Source: Spirochaetales bacterium
GTDB lineage: Bacteria > Spirochaetota > Spirochaetia > ARS1246
Length of the DNA: 5,394 nt
Assembly (NCBI GenBank): GCA_018644745.1
Contig: JABGPX010000259.1
Coordinates: 1 to 5,394, forward strand
Direction: 5' to 3'
The position numbers and the translations under genes were made by a program. The notes beneath the pieces are model-generated. The model searched no databases, was not told the DNA's origin, and saw nothing but the letters and a program-made list of their open reading frames with translations. Shown piece by piece: positions 1 to 5,394 of this stretch (the first letter of the stretch is position 1; every line of letters begins with the position of its first letter).

Positions 1-392
1 CATCCCATCTCCATCACTTCATTCGGAATTATGATATGGGTTGCATCGCCGCCGATAAACTTAAAAGAGTAACCCGGTGCATCCAGTGATCCTTTATAGT
101 TAAGGGCCGGCTGAATCGAAAACTTCTGTCCGGGCTTGAATGATTCTTTCCACTTGCTTCCAACTTCGAGTATTGTTCCGCAGAACTCATGCCCGGTCAT
201 CGTCGGGTTTTCCGCGATATCCGCGGGAACCCGCTTGTGATCGGATCCCTGCTTCGCCGCCTTGTAGGAAGAAAGGCAGATACTATCCGAAACAATCTGC
301 GCGAGTATTTCGTCGTCTTTCATTACCGGGAGCTCAAACTCCTCGAGTCGCAGATCCATCTTGCCGTATAATCTTACTGCTTTGGTTTTCAT
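1..392 (-). CDS. Zinc-type medium-chain alcohol dehydrogenase, L-sorbose-1-phosphate reductase-like (3' partial)
   Basis: Only the first 130 residues are in the window; the cofactor-binding domain lies beyond position 1. The visible part is a GroES-like catalytic domain of the medium-chain dehydrogenase family. Cys39 (DSICLSSYKAA) and GHEFCG (67-72, with His68 and Glu69) are the expected catalytic-zinc positions. The start MKTKAVRLYG, the motif SYKAAKQGSDHKRVP (42-56) and GYSFKFIGGDATHIIIP (107-123) closely recall my memory of SorE, which reduces L-sorbose 1-phosphate to D-glucitol 6-phosphate. The segment 90-110, where many zinc alcohol dehydrogenases carry four structural-zinc cysteines, has none. 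The ATG at 390-392 has AAGGAG six nt upstream. It follows the SDR gene by 22 nt with no terminator between, so the two dehydrogenases are probably co-expressed and may share a metabolite. Threonine-dehydrogenase or sorbitol-dehydrogenase relatives are the main alternatives. Confidence 0.85.
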   Translation of the reverse strand, partial: MKTKAVRLYGKMDLRLEEFELPVMKDDEILAQIVSDSICLSSYKAAKQGSDHKRVPADIAENPTMTGHEFCGTILEVGSKWKESFKPGQKFSIQPALNYKGSLDAPGYSFKFIGGDATHIIIPNEVMEMG

Positions 393-398
393 GTAATT

Positions 399-404
399 CT
401 CCTT
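399..404 (-). promoter_or_regulatory. Shine-Dalgarno site of the sorbose-1-phosphate reductase-like gene
   Basis: The minus strand reads AAGGAG, then 6 nt, then ATG at 392. It sits in the 22-nt A/T-rich gap after the SDR stop codon. The gap has no hairpin or promoter-like pair of boxes, so it is a within-operon junction with an independent, strong ribosome binding site. Confidence 0.85.
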
Positions 405-414
405 TTAAAAAAGT

Positions 415-1623
415 TTATGAACTCAACATTACCTGTCCGCCGGTTACCGGAACCGCCTGACCGGTCTCATATTTCTGATCTATAATATAATAAATTGCGG
501 CTACAACATCCGCTCCTGTACAGCCCCTTTTCATCGGAACTTTTGCCTCATAAAATCGTTTTACGTCCTCGACACTTTTCGCGCCCGGTACCTTTCCGGT
601 ATTCAGGTATTGAACAAACAACCCTCTATCTGGATCTGACCAAAGAGGGCCATCAAAGAAATTGCCCGGGCAGACTGCGTTAACCTTGATATTATCCTCA
701 ACAAGCTCCATTGCGAAGCTCTGGGTCAGCCCGATACCGCCGAACTTTCCTCCGGCGTAGGCTGCGTTTTTATTTGAGCCTTCAAGGCCGGACTTAGAAT
801 TTATTTGAATAATGTCGGTATAGTATAACCCCGAGGGCATATTCTGCGCCGCCATTACCCGCGAGACATGCTTGGTGCAGAGGAAAAAGCCGGTATAGTT
901 GACCTTGGTGACAAACTCAAAATCATTGAGGGCCAGATCTTTTACGCTGCCTGCTTTTAATACACCGGCGTTGCTGATAAGCAAATCTATTCCGCCGCAT
1001 TCGGCTACGATATGAGAAACCATGGCTTCTACCGCGTCTTCATCGGTAACATTGACCGATACCGGGAGCGACACCGTACATCCGGCATTCCTATTGAGTT
1101 CAGTACAAAGCTCCGCGGCCCCATCCACGTTGAGATCAGCGACCCACACAAGGCTGCCGGCGGATACGAGCTCCCGTACAATGCTTTCGCCAAAGCCTTG
1201 TGCGCCGCCGGTAACCAGGGAAATCCGGCCATCTACCACCTTGTCCCGACCTGATTTTTCAGGCTGGGCCCCATCCGGCGCAGCGGAGTTCCATTTCTCA
1301 GAATTTTCGCGGGATATACACCCGTTCGAAATGAATTGCTTTTCAATCTCTACAGCTGTGTCATATGACTGCCCGCAGAAATACACTTCGTGTCCGCGCC
1401 AATGTACAACCGGCGGAAAACAGCCGTTGATCTCGCAGTAATTGCGATAGGCATTCGGCAGTACTTCTCGAATATCTTCACCCTCAACTTCCAAGGGCAG
1501 AAGTGATTCGGCACCCGGCATTGGGGTTTTTGGTACTACGCTCTCATCGGCACGGTGCACCACAGCACCTTTTCTACCGTTATAACTCAAACCCCTTATA
1601 AATGGTGCCGTCATCGTGCTCAT
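415..1623 (-). CDS. Short-chain dehydrogenase, sorbitol-6-phosphate dehydrogenase type, with N-terminal extension
   Basis: The 402-residue product is an NAD(P)-dependent oxidoreductase, probably oxidising a polyol phosphate. From about residue 131 it is a complete classical SDR: TGGAQGFG (138-145) binds the nucleotide, Asp163 after the second strand favours NAD(H), SNAG (217-220) replaces NNAG, and the catalytic set is Asn242, Ser276 (INSKSG), Tyr289 and Lys293 (YAGGK). The stretches INSKSG, KFGGIGLTQS, KVPMKRGC and TGGQVM match what I remember of SrlD/SorD, hence the subfamily call. Those enzymes have about 260 residues; here about 130 extra residues precede the Rossmann fold. The start was set at 1623, not at the longer Met at 1641, because AAGGAG sits 8 nt before ATG(1623) and lies inside the longer reading. 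This ATG overlaps the PHP stop as ATGA, so translation is probably coupled. A 22-nt gap leads to the next dehydrogenase. The exact substrate is uncertain. Confidence 0.88.
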   Translation of the reverse strand: MSTMTAPFIRGLSYNGRKGAVVHRADESVVPKTPMPGAESLLPLEVEGEDIREVLPNAYRNYCEINGCFPPVVHWRGHEVYFCGQSYDTAVEIEKQFISNGCISRENSEKWNSAAPDGAQPEKSGRDKVVDGRISLVTGGAQGFGESIVRELVSAGSLVWVADLNVDGAAELCTELNRNAGCTVSLPVSVNVTDEDAVEAMVSHIVAECGGIDLLISNAGVLKAGSVKDLALNDFEFVTKVNYTGFFLCTKHVSRVMAAQNMPSGLYYTDIIQINSKSGLEGSNKNAAYAGGKFGGIGLTQSFAMELVEDNIKVNAVCPGNFFDGPLWSDPDRGLFVQYLNTGKVPGAKSVEDVKRFYEAKVPMKRGCTGADVVAAIYYIIDQKYETGQAVPVTGGQVMLSS

Positions 1624-2975
1624 AATCCCAACTCCTTGCATATCATAGCCGCGACACGCGGTGATTCTTCGGTGTGCTTCGGATCGATAGCCGCCCCGAC
1701 CGCGCCGTATATTCTTATCCGTTCTTTCAGGGATAGGTCCGCATATGGATTATTTGGATGAAAAATTCCCATATTATTATCAGCGTCAGCCAATTTTTCA
1801 TGGGCAATCAGCCCCCACGCGGATCCTGCGAGATGTTTATATTCGTTTAGAAGCAATTCCGGGCAGTTAAAACTTTGGCGTGATGAGTTAATATCTACCC
1901 CGCTTATTTCCATCAGTTCATATTCTCCACATAGCTCTTGGATCTTCGTGAGCTGCTCACGTGTATTACGCGGAGGCATATATGTTACGGCTTGAAAACC
2001 TAAAGTTTTCAATTCTTTAAAAAGCTCTTCCAGGTAGTCATCCTCGAACTTCGCCGCCTTTTTGTCTCCGGTTGGCGAATCGGTGACATCGCCGAGATAC
2101 GCATACGCGGGTATTGCTCCAATGCTCTTTGCAAACTCCAATGCCGAGACAACACCGACACACTCATCATCCGCAGGCTGAATATAGATGTCGGAAATGA
2201 GCGTGCTCTTGAAAACACCGAGAAGATCATATTCATAATGTGGATTTTCAACATCGAGAAGATATTCTCTAACCCGTCCAGAAATATTGAGGTTAGCGGA
2301 ACTCTCAAGGAAATCCAGCAACGGCTCCCCCCGGCCCGTATGAGCTACTACTTTTTCCGCCAATGAAAAAAGTATATGCCGTTCGGTGATGCTGCCTCCA
2401 TCCACGGCTAGGGAAGATGGAGAAATGTCACGATCGAAATCCAGAATGCCGATCTTCCAGGATTCGGTAATCCTATTCATTCGATCGACCATTCCACGAT
2501 TCCTGGAATTTCGGGCCTGGCGTACCGGCTCTAGAAAAGCCACCGCATCGGCTAGTCGCCCTCTGGGAATACCATGAACGGCGATGTACACGATATTCTC
2601 AGAATCAGGATTATTAATTTTCCTGCCTTCCAGTCCCGTACCGGTCATATTGACGCGAAGCTCAAAACCAACCGTGGCGGCAATGCCTATCGATTTTGCC
2701 GCATCCAGCATCTCTTCACATCCCGACGCGGAATCATGATCCATAATTCCGACAGCCAAAAGCCCTGCGTTCCATGCCATATACGCGGCTTTTGATGGCG
2801 AATAAGGGCTGAAGGAGTACCACGTGTGCACGTGGTTGTTGAGTTCGCCGCTGATTGTTCGCTTGAGCTCTCCGGCCTCAATTAATTCGCCCAATCTTTC
2901 GGCGGCAGCAAGTCTGCCTGCCGCCGAGGCAGCGTTGAGCTCCCGAATCAAATCGGCGCTATTTTGGGTTTCCAT
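1620..2975 (-). CDS. PHP-domain metal-dependent phosphoesterase-like protein
   Basis: The 451-residue product carries the metal-binding signature of the PHP (polymerase and histidinol phosphatase) superfamily, whose members hydrolyse phosphoesters with a di- or trinuclear metal site. Visible candidate ligands are NHVHT (His48, His50), MDHDS (Asp79, His80, Asp81), GFE (Glu105), VHG (His134), ERH (His200) and AHEK (His392). Segments YLGDVTDSPTGDKK (293-306), YMPPRNT (332-338) and SGVDINSSRQ (358-367) also look like conserved blocks. The protein is longer than minimal PHP enzymes, with about 40 Ala/Leu/Glu-rich helical residues before the first motif and a large insertion between the N- and C-terminal metal motifs. 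I see no signal peptide or membrane segment. The ATG lies 9 nt after the E1 stop codon and has only a weak, distant purine tract (AAAGAGGG, 16 nt away), which suggests coupling to E1 translation. The stop codon overlaps the start of the next gene. In this operon a sugar-phosphate or cyclic-phosphate substrate is plausible, but that is inference. Confidence 0.85.
   Translation of the reverse strand: METQNSADLIRELNAASAAGRLAAAERLGELIEAGELKRTISGELNNHVHTWYSFSPYSPSKAAYMAWNAGLLAVGIMDHDSASGCEEMLDAAKSIGIAATVGFELRVNMTGTGLEGRKINNPDSENIVYIAVHGIPRGRLADAVAFLEPVRQARNSRNRGMVDRMNRITESWKIGILDFDRDISPSSLAVDGGSITERHILFSLAEKVVAHTGRGEPLLDFLESSANLNISGRVREYLLDVENPHYEYDLLGVFKSTLISDIYIQPADDECVGVVSALEFAKSIGAIPAYAYLGDVTDSPTGDKKAAKFEDDYLEELFKELKTLGFQAVTYMPPRNTREQLTKIQELCGEYELMEISGVDINSSRQSFNCPELLLNEYKHLAGSAWGLIAHEKLADADNNMGIFHPNNPYADLSLKERIRIYGAVGAAIDPKHTEESPRVAAMICKELGL
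1632..1637 (-). promoter_or_regulatory. Shine-Dalgarno site deciding the SDR start
   Basis: The minus strand reads AAGGAG followed by 8 nt and then ATG at 1623. The site lies inside the last codons of the PHP gene. Its ideal spacing to 1623 and its position downstream of the alternative ATG at 1641 fix the shorter start, giving an ATGA stop-start overlap typical of translational coupling. Confidence 0.85.
2899..2927 (-). repeat. Perfect 10-bp inverted repeat (possible mRNA hairpin) early in the PHP gene
   Basis: Arms at 2899-2908 and 2918-2927 are perfectly complementary (TCGGCGGCAG and CTGCCGCCGA) around a 9-nt loop at 2909-2917. In the transcript the stem lies 49-77 nt into the PHP coding region. 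It is very GC-rich and should be stable as RNA. It also falls where the protein is rich in Ala and Gly codons, so codon usage alone could create it. There is no T-tract after it, so it is not an intrinsic terminator. Function unknown. Confidence 0.6.
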
Positions 2976-2984
2976 ATAAATGTA

Positions 2985-5394
2985 TTACACGCCCTCTTTA
3001 TATCGACGGATAAGTTCCATGCTGGTCTGAGCGGTTGTTACCGTATGATCCGGCAAAGGCAGCACGTTCTCATGAATCGTATCGAGAATCCATTCTTTCT
3101 GAGGAAAGAAGCTGCTCTCCATCTCAGCCGCCGGTGTAATCCAGTTCCGCGAAGCGACAATGCCGACCGGCGCATCAAGATAATCAAAGGCAGCCTGCGT
3201 AATTACAGAACCCACATTGTGGAGGAAGGAACCGCGTTCGCAAGCATCTGATGCAAGAACAAGGCGGCCGGTTTTCTTAACCGATTCTATAACCGGTTCG
3301 AGATTCAAAGGATTTATGAAACGAAGATCGAATACCTCCGCGGATAATCCTTTTGCTTCGAGATCGTCAGCGGCCTCCAGAGCACGATAGAGAGTCGCAC
3401 CGATTGTGCAGAGAGTAACGTCCGATCCTTCCCGTCTTTTAGCAGGTTCTCCTTCCGGCACTTCATAATAGTCTTCCGGAACACCCCCGGTTTCAAAAAG
3501 CTCACCCATATCATAGACCCGCTGACTTTCAAAGAATATCACCGGATCGGTCCCTCGAAGTGCCAGATTCAGCATGCCCTTCGCATCGTAGGGGGTTACA
3601 GGAAACATTACCTTTAGTCCCGGAATATGCGCCGGCAATGATGTCCAGTCCTGGGAGTGCTGGGCGCCGTATTTGCTTCCGACGGACACCCGTACAACCA
3701 GCGGCATTTTCAGCAGCCCTGCGGACATGGATTGCCATTTTGCCATCTGGTTGAATATCTCATCTCCCGCTCTCCCCATAAAGTCGCAGTACATGAGCTC
3801 GACAACCGCCCGTCCTCCACTCAATGCGTATCCAATCCCCGATCCTACAATTGCACCCTCGGAAATCGGAGAATTAAAAAGTCGATGATACGGCATGGCT
3901 TCAGTAAGACCGCGGTAGACCGCAAAGGCCCCTCCCCAGTCCCGGTTCTCTTCGCCATAAGCAACCATCGTCGGGTCTTCATAATAGCGGTGCAGCATAG
4001 CCTCAAACAGGGCATCTCTTATTGCAAATACTTTCGTTTTTGGCACTGCCTTTCCGTCGGCATCAAGACCGAATCGCAGCTTTTTTGAAAGAGATTTCAC
4101 TCTCGGATTGTCGCTCTTTGGCATGAGAGATTCGGGTTCCCGATCATCAAAACTCTCAACCTTTTCATTCGAAAACATGACAGATTCAATAAACTTCGGT
4201 TCCACCCGGGGCGAGATTTCTAAAGATGAAGCAAGTAACAGGGCTTTCTTTACCTTCTCGGTGACTTTCTCTTTATATCCGTCTACATCGGAACTGCTCA
4301 GAACCCCGTTTGCGGTCAGGTATTCACCGAAACTGGAGATACAGTCGGCGTCCTGCCACATATCCGTCTCTTCTTTTGTTCTGTAAGACGACGCATCCGA
4401 AGGGCTGTGACCGGAAATTCGGTAGGTAATAGTATCAAGCAGCACCGGCCCGCGGCCTTCTAAAAGTATCTTCTTTTTTCGCTCGGTAGCGTCGGCGACA
4501 GCAAGAGGATTGTAGCCGTCTACCCGCTCCGCGTGCATATTTTCAGGATTGATCCCCGCTCCGAGTCGTGCAAGCACCTGGAAGCCCATGGTTTCACCGG
4601 AGGTCTGACCTCCCATCCCGTAGAAATTGTTAAAGAAGTTTATCATTACGGGAGGTGAACCGCCGAGATCCTTGTCCCATAGCGTGCGATACTGTTCCAT
4701 CGCCGCCATCATCAGACCTTCCCATACCGGTCCGCAGCCCGAAGAGGCGTCCCCGATATTTCCGATGACAATACCCGGCTTTCGATTAATTCGTTTATAC
4801 AGCCCGGCTCCCACACTTATATCGCCTGAACCGCCGACAATAGCGTTATTCGGATAACTTCCGAAGGGTGTAAAAAACGCGTGCATCGATCCGCCAAGAC
4901 CTCTGTTAAACCCATTCTTCCTTGCGAATATTTCCGCAAGGGTTCCATACAGCACAAAGTCTTCAGCAAGATCCTGTGCGTCTCCCTTGTGCCCGTTTCC
5001 GACAACTGAAAGGCAGGCACCATCCATAAATCCTTCCATTGTCTTAGTAAGTGCGCTGTCATCCAGCTTCTCCACCGCCGAAAAACATTTGGCGATGATT
5101 TCCCCGTGGCTTCGATGGGATCCAAAAATGAAATCATCTGTATCGAGACAGGCGCTCTGACCGACAGCCGCAGATTCCTGACCTATGGAAAGGTGAGCCG
5201 GGCCTTTGTGCTCATACTCAATTCCTTCATAAGAACCTTGCTTTTTTATCGCGTCGAGCATCGACTCGAACTCGCGGATAACAAGCATATCGTAATAGAT
5301 CCGCTTGAGTCCTTCTTGCCCGTATTTCTTCTCTTCCTTTTTGAAATCAGATTGATACTGATTGATAGGAATACTCGCAATTTTCAGCGTCTCA
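2985..5394 (-). CDS. Fused alpha/beta E1 component of a thiamine-diphosphate-dependent 2-oxo-acid or acetoin dehydrogenase (5' partial)
   Basis: This cytosolic enzyme should use thiamine diphosphate to decarboxylate a 2-oxo acid, or cleave an acyloin, and pass the acyl group to a lipoyl E2. The frame is open to the window edge: 802 codons are visible and none of the 35 before the Met at 5288 is ATG, GTG or TTG. Those codons encode a helix (GLKRIYYD) that leads into MLVIREFE, the usual opening of the E1-alpha fold, so the true start is upstream. Numbering from the Met at 5288: the alpha half (about 1-365) has SHRSHG (57-62), GLGGSMH (130-136), the ThDP motif GDA...NN (179-221) and the His loop [10 protein letters not shown] (294-303). 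A charged linker (about 366-416) joins the beta half, which has [11 protein letters not shown] (445-455), [10 protein letters not shown] with probable catalytic Glu (473-482), [10 protein letters not shown] (502-511) and GAQHSQDW (541-548). All expected regions are present, with no frameshift. Separate alpha and beta subunits are commoner than this fusion. The substrate cannot be read from sequence, and no E2 or E3 gene is in the window. Confidence 0.9.
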   Translation of the reverse strand, partial: ETLKIASIPINQYQSDFKKEEKKYGQEGLKRIYYDMLVIREFESMLDAIKKQGSYEGIEYEHKGPAHLSIGQESAAVGQSACLDTDDFIFGSHRSHGEIIAKCFSAVEKLDDSALTKTMEGFMDGACLSVVGNGHKGDAQDLAEDFVLYGTLAEIFARKNGFNRGLGGSMHAFFTPFGSYPNNAIVGGSGDISVGAGLYKRINRKPGIVIGNIGDASSGCGPVWEGLMMAAMEQYRTLWDKDLGGSPPVMINFFNNFYGMGGQTSGETMGFQVLARLGAGINPENMHAERVDGYNPLAVADATERKKKILLEGRGPVLLDTITYRISGHSPSDASSYRTKEETDMWQDADCISSFGEYLTANGVLSSSDVDGYKEKVTEKVKKALLLASSLEISPRVEPKFIESVMFSNEKVESFDDREPESLMPKSDNPRVKSLSKKLRFGLDADGKAVPKTKVFAIRDALFEAMLHRYYEDPTMVAYGEENRDWGGAFAVYRGLTEAMPYHRLFNSPISEGAIVGSGIGYALSGGRAVVELMYCDFMGRAGDEIFNQMAKWQSMSAGLLKMPLVVRVSVGSKYGAQHSQDWTSLPAHIPGLKVMFPVTPYDAKGMLNLALRGTDPVIFFESQRVYDMGELFETGGVPEDYYEVPEGEPAKRREGSDVTLCTIGATLYRALEAADDLEAKGLSAEVFDLRFINPLNLEPVIESVKKTGRLVLASDACERGSFLHNVGSVITQAAFDYLDAPVGIVASRNWITPAAEMESSFFPQKEWILDTIHENVLPLPDHTVTTAQTSMELIRRYKEGV

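Noticed and set aside
393..414. Possible terminator or promoter in the SDR to dehydrogenase gap
   Set aside because: The 22-nt gap is A/T-rich and ends in a Shine-Dalgarno sequence. There is no GC-rich stem before a T-tract and no room for a promoter.
140..460. 106-codon plus-strand open frame at the 3' end of the window
   Set aside because: It lies opposite the SorE-like gene and the junction with the SDR; the minus-strand reading has clear family motifs and a strong Shine-Dalgarno sequence, while this one has none.
1022..1441. 139-codon plus-strand open frame opposite the SDR gene
   Set aside because: Antisense to the SDR Rossmann fold and N-terminal extension; low-complexity Ser/Pro/Thr-rich translation without family signature.
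2819..2836. Inverted repeat ACCACGTG-TG-CACGTGGT resembling an operator
   Set aside because: It coincides with the codons for the PHP metal motif HVHTW (CAC GTG CAC ACG TGG), so the symmetry is explained by the protein sequence. It is also inside a gene, far from any promoter.
3657..4088. 143-codon plus-strand open frame opposite the E1 gene
   Set aside because: It is fully antisense to a conserved E1-beta region, has no recognisable motif in its translation, and has no convincing ribosome binding context. It is a shadow of the coding constraint on the other strand.
1..5394. tRNA, rRNA, CRISPR array, insertion sequence or attachment site
   Set aside because: Nearly every base is accounted for by four continuous protein genes. 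I saw no spaced direct repeats, no transposase motifs and no tRNA-like segment.

Overview
The window is one co-directional run of four minus-strand genes with almost no intergenic DNA. Transcription goes from high to low coordinates, and both ends of the window cut through a gene. In order of transcription they are: (1) a thiamine-diphosphate-dependent 2-oxo-acid (or acetoin) dehydrogenase E1 protein with the alpha and beta subunits fused in one chain (2985-5394, start beyond the window edge); (2) a 451-residue PHP-domain metal-dependent phosphoesterase-like protein (1620-2975); (3) a short-chain dehydrogenase of the sorbitol-6-phosphate dehydrogenase type with an unusual N-terminal extension of about 130 residues (415-1623); (4) the first 130 residues of a zinc-type medium-chain dehydrogenase resembling L-sorbose-1-phosphate reductase (1-392, running off the window).

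The junctions are tight: 9 nt between genes 1 and 2, a 4-nt ATGA overlap between genes 2 and 3, and 22 nt between genes 3 and 4. No promoter or terminator is visible in the gaps, so this looks like the interior of a longer operon. Strong Shine-Dalgarno sequences precede genes 3 and 4. Gene 2 has only a weak one and probably depends on translational coupling. Plus-strand open frames are antisense shadows of these genes.

The two dehydrogenases at the 3' end are the clearest metabolic clue. In the enterobacterial L-sorbose route, a SorE-type enzyme reduces L-sorbose 1-phosphate to D-glucitol 6-phosphate, and a SorD/SrlD-type SDR oxidises that to fructose 6-phosphate. A similar ketose/polyol-phosphate interconversion is plausible here. 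The fused E1 and the PHP protein are not part of that classical pathway. Their presence in the same unit suggests either a different carbohydrate or polyol substrate, or an added carbon-carbon cleavage and phosphoester hydrolysis step. This is inference; no transporter, kinase, E2, E3 or regulator is visible to fix the substrate.

Base composition is near balanced by eye. The fused E1 architecture and the PHP protein recall sequences I associate with free-living spirochaetes and some Clostridia, so an anaerobic or facultative carbohydrate fermenter is likely. The taxonomic assignment is weak. The bacterial Shine-Dalgarno signals are clear.
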